Positions 1-8,410 of a stretch of DNA of 37,863 nucleotides are shown here, piece by piece (position 1 is the first letter of the stretch; the number at the start of each line of letters is the position of its first letter). The translations under genes and the position numbers were made by a program. The stretch spans positions 1 through 37,863 of the forward strand of contig CALAJY010000003.1 of assembly GCA_937923265.1 (NCBI GenBank), read 5' to 3'. Under the pieces are notes generated by a model. That model ran no database searches, was not told where the DNA came from, and saw nothing but the letters and a program-made list of their open reading frames with translations. This stretch comes from an uncultured Tissierellia bacterium. GTDB lineage: Bacteria > Bacillota > Clostridia > Tissierellales > Peptoniphilaceae.

Positions 1-72
1 TGCCGGGGTTCGGTTCCGGATCGGTGCCGGGGTTCGGCTCGGGATCCGTGCCGGGATTCGGTTCCGGATCTG
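1..72. repeat. 24-bp in-frame tandem repeat encoding DPEPNPGT
   Basis: Three consecutive 24-base units (1-24, 25-48, 49-72) differ by only a few bases and encode the 8-residue unit DPEPNPGT on the minus strand. The array reaches the window edge, so its copy number is unknown. Such proline-rich, acidic repeats usually form the extended wall-spanning stalk of Gram-positive surface proteins and vary in copy number by slippage or recombination. Confidence 0.85.
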
Positions 73-3000
73 TCGTCTCCTCGGCCTTCTTCGCGATCTC
101 CTGCATCAGTTTCTCCAACCGCGTCTTGGCGGCATCGACCGCCTCCTGGCTGGTGGAATCTGCCGACAGAAGAATCTCTGCCTGCTTGATGGCCTGCTCC
201 AGCGATTCCTTCAGAGCCGCATCTGCTTTGGAGGTATCCAACTCCTTGGCCTTCTTAAGGGTCTCTTCCAAGGACGTCTTATCCACCGTCGGCTCCTGGG
301 GTAGCTCTTTCGCAATCTGAGCCAGTTTCTCCGAAAGGGCGATCTCTTCCTTCTCGACCTCCGCTTTCGTGGCTTCCGGATTGTCCATAACCGCCTTCGC
401 TTGGGTCATGGCATCCTTCAGCTCTTTCTTCTGCGCTTCCGTCAGTTTTTCGTTCTTTGCCAACTCCTGTGCTTTCTGATACAGATCTTGGAGCTTGGAC
501 TTGTCGGCCTGATGTAACACAGCCTTCATCGCATCCCGGAGATTCTTGCTTGCCTGGTCCACCTCGGCTTGCGACGCGTCGGCATTGGCAAGAACCTTCT
601 TCGCCTCTTCGATCGCCTTCTGCAACTGTTCCAGACTCTTCGGCGTTAAGGTTGTATCTTTTGCCAGCTTGTCCGCTTTCTTCAGCGCCTGCGCTAAATC
701 GTTGGTATTCGCACGCAGAACCAGCGCCTGGAAGGCATCATTGAGTGCCTGAACGGCTGCATCAACCTTCTCTTGGGTCTTCTCCGGATCCTTCAACAAG
801 GCTTCCGCATCCTGAATGGCCTTTGTCAGGGCCTGGAAGCTCTTCGGCGTGTACTTATCTGCCTTTTCCTCTTTTGCCGTCTTGAGCGCTTCCTCCAATT
901 TCAAGGTGGAAACAGGCTTCGGCACCACGTGAATCGTGATGGTCTTGTTGGTCTCTCTCTGTCCGTCGCTCACGGAATAATCAACCGTGTAGTCTCCCAC
1001 CTTCGTCGTGTCTACCTCAGAAGGAGTCAAAACAATCTTGTCGGTGATGTCGTTGCCAAAGGCATCGTACGCATAGACATCTTTCAAGAGGTCAAGGGTG
1101 TCCCCCACCTGTACCGTTTGGTCATGAACCCCCTTCAGAACGGGGCGGAGCAGGGTAGGATCTTCCTTGTTTAATTCCTCTCTCAGGGCCTTTGCTGCGG
1201 CATCCACGGCTTCCCGGTCTGCCTTCTCATCCACATTCACGGTCTTGGCCGTCTTCAACGCTTCGAGTAAAGAAGCCGCCGGCTGCTGGACCTTTTCCGC
1301 TACCTGGATGAGGCTCTCCAGTTCCTCCTTGTCCACATAGGTGAGATGGACGGTGACGGTTTCAATGTTTCCGGAAATGTCCTTCACCTTATAGACGAGC
1401 TCATTGTCTCCCGGTTTCAGGGTGACCTCATCTTTAAAGGTGTATTGGATGTCTTTCTGTCCAAAGCCATTCACGGAGGTATCCTTGGCTCCTAAGAAGT
1501 TGTCATTGCGATAGAACTCCAAGAAGTTCAGGTTGTCCGCCATGGACAGGGTAATCGTCGCCTTGGGATCATCCGTTCTCCGTGCCTGGCTAACCGTTGC
1601 CCGGATGGTCGGTTTCTTCGCATCCACCCAGAAACGACGAACGACTTGGAAATCTCTTTGATCCGAGGTGCTCGTCTTAAACGGCATCTCATAGTAGCCG
1701 TCCTTCAAGGCCACAGTTAGGGGTTTGTCCTCTTCCGCTTGTTTTCCGAAGTAGTGTACCTCACCAAAGAAGACTTCCTTATTATCAATGGTCACAGATT
1801 GTTTCTGCTTTGTGGTCAGCGGAAGTTCATGTTCCTTATGATCATTGTCTTCAATCGTCAGGCGGTTGATTCCCTTCCATCCGAAGGTGGATCCCTGGAA
1901 CTCTACCTGTGAATCCTTATAGGCCTCCAGGAGTTCCGGACGATCAATCTTAATCTGTGCCTGATCATATTCCATATCCTTGCGGTTTTCCGGAGAAGAG
2001 ATGGTCACCACATAGGGATCCGTCTGTCCCTTCTTCACCTCAATGGTTTGAAGCTCCGGTTCAAAGCTGTACTTCTCCGACAGATTCTTCGCACGGATGA
2101 CGTACTTTCCTTCCGGCACTTGACCAAAGGTCTGGAGAAGCGCTTCCTTCTCTTTCACATCCACCTTTTTGGAGCTGGCGACAAGGTCTTCGTCTTCCGT
2201 CAGTAACTCAAAGGAGATTTGATCCCAATTCAGATCGGCGGGTTCCTGTCCCTTGATAACGGACTTCCCGTTGATTTTTACGGTGATATTGGCCGTTTCG
2301 GTGAGGCTGGGCTCCAAAACTTCCACCTCAACAACCTCGGAACTGCTTCCCTTCAGGTTAGTCGACTGCACAAGGATTTTCTCTCCCTTTTTCAGCTCGA
2401 CGCCATCCGCCAACTTAATGGCAAACTTGCCATCTTCCCCGGCAACGCCTTTTCCGATTTCGCTGCCATCCGCCTTCTTGATGGTAACGGTCGCCAGCGG
2501 TTCTGCCTGGCCGCGAACGAGACGACTTTTCGCATGTACCGGATCCACAACCGGTTTGGTTGCTGTCATCTTCTTAATCTGGTCGGCTGACAACGGATCG
2601 CAATGGATGGCCTGCACCGCCACATTTCCCGCCTTATCAATGGCAAGAACAACGATGGGAGCCGCTTCCTGATCGAGCAGTTGTTTGATATCAATGTCGT
2701 AGCCGGTCTGTCCCTCTTTATAAAGAAGCGCGGGATTCAGACCACTCTCTTTATCGCCACCAACCATGGGGACGAAACGATGATCCACGCCCACCATCTT
2801 CTTATCGCTCTTTCCTGTCAGCTTTGCCGTTTCCAGATCCTTTAAGAGTTCCTTCAGATTGGAATTCTTTAGCTGTTTGGCATCGAGCCGGAAGACCGTG
2901 AAGCTCTGACCACCGCTCAACTTATCATAGGCATCCACGTGTAAGGTGGTGGTGTCTTTGTCGTAGGAGAGCTTGGAAATCACAGGCGCCGTGTTGTCTC

Positions 3001-6000
3001 CGATGACCTGGAAACTGTGGACCTGCGGATTCTTCGTGGTTTTCGTCCGCTTGAATTCGACAACATAGTTCACCTTGCGGCCGTCTCCGATGGGCTTGCC
3101 GGCAAGTGTTCCATCCCAGATGGACTTTTCAAAGGTGACAAAGGGAAGCTTGCCCTTATACATGTTGGTCAACTTCTGCATATCGTAATAGGAATTGAGG
3201 GTTCGCAATACCTGATTCGGGTTGTTTCCATCCACCACACGGAAGTTGATCTCTGCCACGTTACGTAGCAGGGTTCCCATAAATCCGAAATTGCCCGTCC
3301 ACGGATCGATGGCTAATTCCGAACCCGGGTTGATGTAGTTGACACCATAGGGATCTGCATAGTAGCACATTCCGTCTTCATAGTTGTATTGCATCGGGGT
3401 CGTCAGCGTGAATGTCGGAACATCTTTGGGCTTCTCTTGGTCGAGATTTTGCAGGTAGGAGTCGACAATGCTGGGCTCCTCCCAATCCCCGTAGAATCCC
3501 AAAACCGGAACAGAGAGCTCGATGCCCGCCTTGGCACTCTGGCTGTCCACCCATTTTCCATCCTTATCCTTTACCTGAGGCGTAAAGCGGAGATAGCCGT
3601 CCACAAACTGGTTCCGTCCGATGGAATCCTTGGAGAAGTCGACCGTGAATTTTGCCGTTACCGTTCCTTTTGCGGGAACCTTCACCATCTCATCTCCCTT
3701 GAGCTGAGAATCCACCCAATCCGTCTCCAGATAGTTAAAGCGAACGTCGCTATCATCGTACGCCTTGTCAATATAGTCTTTTAAGAGTTCGATGGAGGGC
3801 TTATAGGTCACTTCCTCATCGCTGAGGTTGGTTAACTGAATCGAGACATCAAACTTCTTCTCGTCAAAGCTCTTCAACTCCACCTTTGGCAGCTTCGTCG
3901 CGGAATTCACCGCATACTGATTCACGCTGACCGCCTTTTTTAGGTCAATCATGCCGGCACCCTGTTGTCTCACACTATAGGTGTAGGAGTATCCTTCTTT
4001 GGGATTCGAGGGATTGCTCTGGAAGACCAGGGGATGGGCCGTGTTCATCAACAGGGTTTTTACCATATCGACGGTCTCTGCCTCTCCCAGGTGGAGGGCC
4101 TTGAATAGCGGATCCGTTTGGATTCTCTGTTTGACCAACGCAATGGCACCTGAGATATGAGGAGCCGCCATGGAAGTTCCCGACATGGTGGTGTACTTTC
4201 CATCGTTTTGGGTCGAGTAAATCTGTCCACCGGGAGCGGTAATCTCCGGCTTCATGTTCAGGTCGGGATCCGGACCCCAGGAGCTGAAAGAACTCATCTT
4301 TCCCGCATCCGGGTTCTTGATGGACATCTGCTCTTTCGTGTATTCAATCTTCGCATCTTTTGCCTGTGCTAGCTTTGCACCTGCCTCATTTCCAATAAAG
4401 GCATAGGGAATCGGTGCGGTATCGCCACCGACCATGTTGACCAGCTCTTCTCCACCACTCTCATGGTTGTAGAGCAATAAGCCGGCTGCTCCTGCCTTCA
4501 CAGCTTCCGCCAGGGTGTCGATAAAGGTGTTGCCACGCTTGACGAGGGCAATCTTTCCTTTCACATCAACGCCTGCCCAGTCTTCCGGTTTTCCGGGCTT
4601 CGGGTCTTTGCCGACGACCACAATCTCTTGTTTTCCGGGGAGCACCTTGCTGCCGTCCGGAGATCCGTCGGAAGGAAGAATGGCACAGGAAGCCGCTTTT
4701 CCATCGACGAAGTAATTTAATTTATTCACCATCTTATGGGTGTTCTCTGCCGAGGCTACCGAGAAGGAGTCCTTGTTTACGGCAGGACTTCCCACAACGC
4801 CGGTATCCGGATTCTTCTCTAAGGGCAATTTGTTATTAAATGTGAGCACGTCAGCAACCGCATCGGCGCCATCCATGATATTGCTCTCATTTCCTGCGGA
4901 GATGGCCATCACGACTCCGTTTTCCCGGGCCTTGGCCACCGCCAGATCCTCAGGGGAACCGGGATAGTATTGACCGGCAGGAGAACCTAAGGACATGTTA
5001 ATGGCATCGGCGCCCAGGGAGATGGCATCCTCAATGGCCTTCAGATAGATATCGGAGAAGGTTGTGGAATAGCGGATATCGTCCGAGAACACCTTCATCG
5101 CTAAAATCTGCGCCTCGGGGGCTACCCCATGGATTTTTCCATTGGCAGCGACGGTACCCGCAACATGCTGACCGTGCTGAGAATCCTTTCCGATGTCCTT
5201 GCTAAGAGAAGAATGATCATAATAGTTGTAAGCATAGGGAATTTTTTCATTGAGATAACATCCCGGTAGGTGATACTGAGCTATCGCCGCATTCATGGAC
5301 TGCTCGGTGTATTTGGGACGCGTGCCATCGCTCAGCTTTTGCAGGTCGGGGTGGTTGGAGTCAATTCCGGAGTCGATGACCGCAACGACCATGCCCTGTC
5401 CCGAGTAGCCCAGCTTGTGAGCTTCCTCCGAGAACACCATTGAATTGGAGGTGAACATGCTCGGTGTTTTGGGAGCACGATAAGTATTCTGGAAGATAAC
5501 CTCTTGAACCTTCTCATTGGCTTCAATCAAGGGAATATCTTCCGGAGAAACATAGGCGGAGAACCCATTGAGCAATCTCGTGTAATGGGAGTTTGCCGGT
5601 AGAGCGGCCTTGGCATCCGTGGACTGAAATTTCACGCCGGCGGCTTCCAGTTCTGCTTTTACGGCATTCTGTTCCGCAATCATGGTGGATTCCATGGACG
5701 AGACCTCTGCGGAGGGCAATGTCGGTAGCTTCACGCCCCGTGCGGTTGCCGTATCCACCACCGGCTTTCTTTTCAGGACCACGATAACCCGAGCAGGGCC
5801 TTCGCTTTTACTCTGCTTGCTAGGGGTGGAAATGGATTTTTTCGCACCACTTCGCACCGATTTCGGTTCCCCTAAGGTTTTTAGAATCTCAGGGTGTGCC
5901 TTTAGGTAGCTTTTCGCATAGGAGGTAACGTCTTCCGGATTGACTTTATCCAGATCTTCTTTGGTTACCAGGCCGTTTTCTGCAGTTTGCTCTTGTGCAT

Positions 6001-6070
6001 AACTGACTGGGGAAGCAATCGTTCCCACAACCATTGCCAATGCTAAAAGCCATGACAAAAGTTTCTTCAT
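1..6070 (-). CDS. Giant secreted S8 family serine protease (lactocepin/C5a-peptidase-like), 3' end outside the window
   Basis: At least 2023 codons are open from ATG 6070 to the left edge; no stop is reached. The start is set by an AGGAGG site 9 bases upstream and a signal peptide ending near VSYA-QE (residue 25). In order: an I9-type propeptide (about 90-200); a subtilisin domain with Asp233 (VIDSGIDS), His299 (HGQHVAGT) and Ser633 (GTSMAAPH); a protease-associated insert between His and Ser (about 465-570); Fn3/Ig-like domains (about 700-1560); a DUF5011-type Ig domain (about 1640-1710); four FIVAR-like helical modules (about 1720-1998); and DPEPNPGT repeats. Members of this family are secreted, self-processed and often wall-anchored, cutting host or environmental protein. 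The proline-rich repeat looks like a wall-spanning stalk, and a sorting signal or similar anchor is expected beyond the edge. It is transcribed alone. The substrate cannot be read from sequence. The protease call is very secure. Confidence 0.95.
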   Translation of the reverse strand, partial: MKKLLSWLLALAMVVGTIASPVSYAQEQTAENGLVTKEDLDKVNPEDVTSYAKSYLKAHPEILKTLGEPKSVRSGAKKSISTPSKQSKSEGPARVIVVLKRKPVVDTATARGVKLPTLPSAEVSSMESTMIAEQNAVKAELEAAGVKFQSTDAKAALPANSHYTRLLNGFSAYVSPEDIPLIEANEKVQEVIFQNTYRAPKTPSMFTSNSMVFSEEAHKLGYSGQGMVVAVIDSGIDSNHPDLQKLSDGTRPKYTEQSMNAAIAQYHLPGCYLNEKIPYAYNYYDHSSLSKDIGKDSQHGQHVAGTVAANGKIHGVAPEAQILAMKVFSDDIRYSTTFSDIYLKAIEDAISLGADAINMSLGSPAGQYYPGSPEDLAVAKARENGVVMAISAGNESNIMDGADAVADVLTFNNKLPLEKNPDTGVVGSPAVNKDSFSVASAENTHKMVNKLNYFVDGKAASCAILPSDGSPDGSKVLPGKQEIVVVGKDPKPGKPEDWAGVDVKGKIALVKRGNTFIDTLAEAVKAGAAGLLLYNHESGGEELVNMVGGDTAPIPYAFIGNEAGAKLAQAKDAKIEYTKEQMSIKNPDAGKMSSFSSWGPDPDLNMKPEITAPGGQIYSTQNDGKYTTMSGTSMAAPHISGAIALVKQRIQTDPLFKALHLGEAETVDMVKTLLMNTAHPLVFQSNPSNPKEGYSYTYSVRQQGAGMIDLKKAVSVNQYAVNSATKLPKVELKSFDEKKFDVSIQLTNLSDEEVTYKPSIELLKDYIDKAYDDSDVRFNYLETDWVDSQLKGDEMVKVPAKGTVTAKFTVDFSKDSIGRNQFVDGYLRFTPQVKDKDGKWVDSQSAKAGIELSVPVLGFYGDWEEPSIVDSYLQNLDQEKPKDVPTFTLTTPMQYNYEDGMCYYADPYGVNYINPGSELAIDPWTGNFGFMGTLLRNVAEINFRVVDGNNPNQVLRTLNSYYDMQKLTNMYKGKLPFVTFEKSIWDGTLAGKPIGDGRKVNYVVEFKRTKTTKNPQVHSFQVIGDNTAPVISKLSYDKDTTTLHVDAYDKLSGGQSFTVFRLDAKQLKNSNLKELLKDLETAKLTGKSDKKMVGVDHRFVPMVGGDKESGLNPALLYKEGQTGYDIDIKQLLDQEAAPIVVLAIDKAGNVAVQAIHCDPLSADQIKKMTATKPVVDPVHAKSRLVRGQAEPLATVTIKKADGSEIGKGVAGEDGKFAIKLADGVELKKGEKILVQSTNLKGSSSEVVEVEVLEPSLTETANITVKINGKSVIKGQEPADLNWDQISFELLTEDEDLVASSKKVDVKEKEALLQTFGQVPEGKYVIRAKNLSEKYSFEPELQTIEVKKGQTDPYVVTISSPENRKDMEYDQAQIKIDRPELLEAYKDSQVEFQGSTFGWKGINRLTIEDNDHKEHELPLTTKQKQSVTIDNKEVFFGEVHYFGKQAEEDKPLTVALKDGYYEMPFKTSTSDQRDFQVVRRFWVDAKKPTIRATVSQARRTDDPKATITLSMADNLNFLEFYRNDNFLGAKDTSVNGFGQKDIQYTFKDEVTLKPGDNELVYKVKDISGNIETVTVHLTYVDKEELESLIQVAEKVQQPAASLLEALKTAKTVNVDEKADREAVDAAAKALREELNKEDPTLLRPVLKGVHDQTVQVGDTLDLLKDVYAYDAFGNDITDKIVLTPSEVDTTKVGDYTVDYSVSDGQRETNKTITIHVVPKPVSTLKLEEALKTAKEEKADKYTPKSFQALTKAIQDAEALLKDPEKTQEKVDAAVQALNDAFQALVLRANTNDLAQALKKADKLAKDTTLTPKSLEQLQKAIEEAKKVLANADASQAEVDQASKNLRDAMKAVLHQADKSKLQDLYQKAQELAKNEKLTEAQKKELKDAMTQAKAVMDNPEATKAEVEKEEIALSEKLAQIAKELPQEPTVDKTSLEETLKKAKELDTSKADAALKESLEQAIKQAEILLSADSTSQEAVDAAKTRLEKLMQEIAKKAEETTDPEPNPGTDPEPNPGTDPEPNPG
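75..915 (-). repeat. Four FIVAR-like helical repeats in the S8 protease
   Basis: The translated region carries four successive modules of roughly 65-75 residues. Each has the pattern L-xx-A-L-xx-A near its start, a central K-x-L-xx-A-I-xx-A-xx-(L/V)-L and a closing V-D-x-A-xx-x-L stretch. Units lie at about 915-715, 714-520, 519-300 and 299-75. They match the FIVAR type of three-helix module found in large Gram-positive adhesins, where it acts as a spacer or sugar/fibronectin-binding stalk. A weaker related segment lies before the DUF5011-like domain (about 1345-1170). Boundaries are approximate. Confidence 0.75.
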
Positions 6071-6101
6071 CGTCCTTCCTCCTTTAAATTTAGTTAAATT
6101 C

Positions 6102-6130
6102 AGAATACCCTAAAGTTAAGGTTTTTTCAA
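6102..6130 (-). promoter_or_regulatory. Candidate sigma-A promoter of the S8 protease
   Basis: On the minus strand, TTGAAA (6130-6125) and TATTCT (6107-6102) are separated by 17 bases, about 30 bases upstream of the ATG at 6070. The -35 matches 5/6 and the -10 matches 4/6. The surrounding 6071-6384 stretch is very A+T rich and contains no other gene, so other hexamers there could also serve. Confidence 0.4.
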
Positions 6131-6384
6131 ACTTTTAAATAATCAACCATTTATTTGAAGTATGAAAAATTATTCGGTATTAGTAAATAGAGTTCTACAA
6201 TGTTTTCATAAAATCCGATCCCGAATTTATTTGATATTTATTCAGATATCCTGAATATTTTCTTAAAAATGCACCTCTTTTTTATTTTTTTCTTTCTCTT
6301 CTCTTTCATTTGACTGGCCGGCTCTTTCCAAAATATTAAATAACGTTTTCTTTAATTATTCAGAAACATCCTTTCTTTGCAATC
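6131..6384. other. A+T-rich intergenic region upstream of the protease
   Basis: About 250 bases lie between the V-ATPase terminator and the protease promoter. They are far more A+T rich than the flanking coding DNA. I find no open frame with a ribosome site, no RNA gene and no convincing inverted repeat. This may be a regulatory region (UP elements or a repressor site) for the protease, but nothing in it is diagnostic. Confidence 0.5.
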
Positions 6385-6413
6385 AAAAAAAGATGAGTGC
6401 CGATGCACTCATC
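6385..6413 (-). terminator. Rho-independent terminator of the V-ATPase operon
   Basis: A perfect 9-bp stem GATGAGTGC/GCACTCATC with a 4-base loop (6392-6413) is followed, in minus-strand reading, by seven T residues (6391-6385). It starts 19 bases after the stop codon of atpD. Confidence 0.9.
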
Positions 6414-6431
6414 CCTTTCTCATTGAAGTTT

Positions 6432-7043
6432 TTACGACTCCACTTTTTTCTTTTTTAAAAGTTTTAAGCGAAAAAACTCTTCGCGTTCTTTCTCCTCCAA
6501 ACTGGCTTGAATCTCGGCAGCAATCGACCGGTATTTGGGAATCTGCACCTTATCCAAGGCATTCGCTCGTTTTTGGGTCTTTAGCATCTCTCGTTCCAGC
6601 CGCTTCGCGGTATTGACCAAAGATGCCATGTCCAAGAGAATCTCTTTGAACTCTCGGAGGGTCTCCTCCATGCGGGCCAGGTGGATGTCTTCCATGGGAG
6701 CCTCTTCCTTGCGGAAATAATAGCTGTCCATAACAATCCCCATATAGGATTTTGGGATTCGTTCCACGCGGCGGTCCAGAGCAATGCTGTCTGCGAGATG
6801 TTCCAAACGGTCTCGTCCCATCAGAATGAAGGCCCGATCAATGGTCGATTGAAAGACCGTCAATTTTTCCTGCAACCGTCTTTCGGTCTCTTTTCGCTGT
6901 TGATCGACCTTTTTAAGCTCCCGCATGAGGGCCACCCTCTTCTTGTCCAAAAGGTCATAGGAGGACTCCATGAGGGCGAGCATCTGTTGGGCTTTCATCA
7001 GGTTGGCTTTTGTTGGGGTAAGTTTATAAACCGCCATCGCCAT
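6432..7043 (-). CDS. atpD: V-type ATP synthase subunit D
   Basis: Predicted central-stalk (rotor) subunit D, about 203 residues, the usual family length. The N-terminus (MAMAVYKLTPTKANLMKAQ) and long helices rich in Lys/Glu/Arg match the coiled coil of two antiparallel helices that forms the shaft inside the A3B3 head. The start chosen is ATG 7043, which overlaps the stop of atpB as TGATG and implies coupled translation; ATG 7037, two codons downstream, is also possible. A longer frame upstream only reads through atpB in another frame. It is the last gene of the operon, followed directly by the terminator. Confidence 0.92.
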   Translation of the reverse strand: MAMAVYKLTPTKANLMKAQQMLALMESSYDLLDKKRVALMRELKKVDQQRKETERRLQEKLTVFQSTIDRAFILMGRDRLEHLADSIALDRRVERIPKSYMGIVMDSYYFRKEEAPMEDIHLARMEETLREFKEILLDMASLVNTAKRLEREMLKTQKRANALDKVQIPKYRSIAAEIQASLEEKEREEFFRLKLLKKKKVES

Positions 7044-8410
7044 CACCGTCCCATGTATTTCTTTCGAATCTCCGGATCCGACTGGGTTAACAGGGAATCG
7101 GGCAGGATGGATAGAAGCTTCCACCCGATATCCAGCGTTTCCTCAATGGAGCGATTTTCGGTAAAGTCCTGTTGGAGGAACTTCTGCTCAAAGGCATCCC
7201 CAAATTTCAACAGGGCCTGGTCAGATTCCGACAGGTCGTCTTCCCCGATAATTTGTGCCAGGTTTCTCACCTCCTGCACCCGAGCATAGGAAGCATAAAT
7301 CTGGCGCATCAATTCCGCATGATCCTCTCGGGTGAAGCCCGCGCCAATGCCATCCTTCATCAGACGAGACAGACTCGGCAAAATGTTGATGGAAGGATAA
7401 ACGTCTCTCTGGGCCAATTCTCGAGAGAGCACAATCTGCCCCTCGGTGATATATCCCGTCAGGTCCGCAATGGGGTGGGTGATATCATCATTGGGCATGG
7501 TGAGAATCGGAAGCAGCGTGATGGAACCCGTTTCGCCCCGCAAAATTCCCGCCCGCTCGTACATGGCTGCCAAATCTGAATAGAGATAACCCGGATAGCC
7601 CTTTCGGGAGGGAACCTCTCCTCTGAGGTTGGAGATTTCACGCAAGGCCTCCGCATAGCTGGTGATATCCGTGAGAATCACAAGCACATGCTTATGCAGC
7701 TCAAAGGCCAAATACTCGGCAGCGGTGAGAGCGCACTTCGGCGTGATGAGTCGCTCCATGACCGGATCATTCGCGTAATTGATAAAGGAAACCACCTTAT
7801 CCTGCACCCCCGCCTTGCGGAAGGTTTCTCGGAAGAAGGCTCCCTCATCCTTTTGCACGCCGATGGCCCCAAAGACGAAACAGAAGTCATCCTCCGTGTT
7901 TCGAATCTGTGATTGGCGGATGATCTGTGCGGCAATTCGGTTATGATCCAAGCCGGATCCCGAGAAAATGGGAAGCTTTTGTCCGCGAATAATGGTCATA
8001 AGCCCATCAATGGCGGAAATTCCCGTTTGGATAAAGTTCTTCGGGTACTCTCGAGATACCGGGTTCATGGGCAGGCCGTTGACGTTATAAAAGCGGTCGG
8101 CATAGATGGGTCCACCTCCATCGATGGGCTCTCCGAGGCCGTTGAAGATTCGTCCCAGAATATGTTCATTCAGGGCAATGGAAAAGGGATGCCCCTGGAA
8201 GGTGAGCACGCTGTTGTCGAAGCTCAACCCTGTGGTGTCTCCGAAGACCTGGACGGTCACCTGCTGGTTACGAATCGCAATGACCTGGCCGGTCATGATA
8301 CGATTTCCGAGCCGGACATGGACCACTTCTCCGTATTGAACATCCTCGACCTCATCAATCTGGAGAATGGCTCCTGCCAGGTGGTCAATCACTACATATT
8401 CGGTCTTCAT
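7043..8410 (-). CDS. atpB: V-type ATP synthase subunit B
   Basis: Non-catalytic nucleotide-binding subunit B of the A3B3 head, 455 residues, of normal length. It lacks the classical P-loop; at that place it has GSGLDHN (about residues 151-157), as expected for B. Family motifs include ISAIDGLMTIIRGQKLPIF, SYAEALREIS and the segment GSITLLPILTMPNDDITHP. The start ATG 8410 overlaps the stop of atpA (ATGA) and has GGAGG upstream. Stop and start with atpD overlap as well, so A-B-D form one coupled unit, consistent with fixed stoichiometry. Confidence 0.96.
   Translation of the reverse strand: MKTEYVVIDHLAGAILQIDEVEDVQYGEVVHVRLGNRIMTGQVIAIRNQQVTVQVFGDTTGLSFDNSVLTFQGHPFSIALNEHILGRIFNGLGEPIDGGGPIYADRFYNVNGLPMNPVSREYPKNFIQTGISAIDGLMTIIRGQKLPIFSGSGLDHNRIAAQIIRQSQIRNTEDDFCFVFGAIGVQKDEGAFFRETFRKAGVQDKVVSFINYANDPVMERLITPKCALTAAEYLAFELHKHVLVILTDITSYAEALREISNLRGEVPSRKGYPGYLYSDLAAMYERAGILRGETGSITLLPILTMPNDDITHPIADLTGYITEGQIVLSRELAQRDVYPSINILPSLSRLMKDGIGAGFTREDHAELMRQIYASYARVQEVRNLAQIIGEDDLSESDQALLKFGDAFEQKFLQQDFTENRSIEETLDIGWKLLSILPDSLLTQSDPEIRKKYMGR

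Noticed and set aside
1..72. CRISPR-like direct repeats
   Set aside because: The 24-bp units are contiguous, without spacers, and in frame with the protease; they encode a proline-rich stalk.
6432..7124. Longer atpD beginning at 7124
   Set aside because: The extra residues are read from inside atpB in another frame, and family proteins start at the MAVYKLTPTK sequence; the TGATG overlap gives a natural start.
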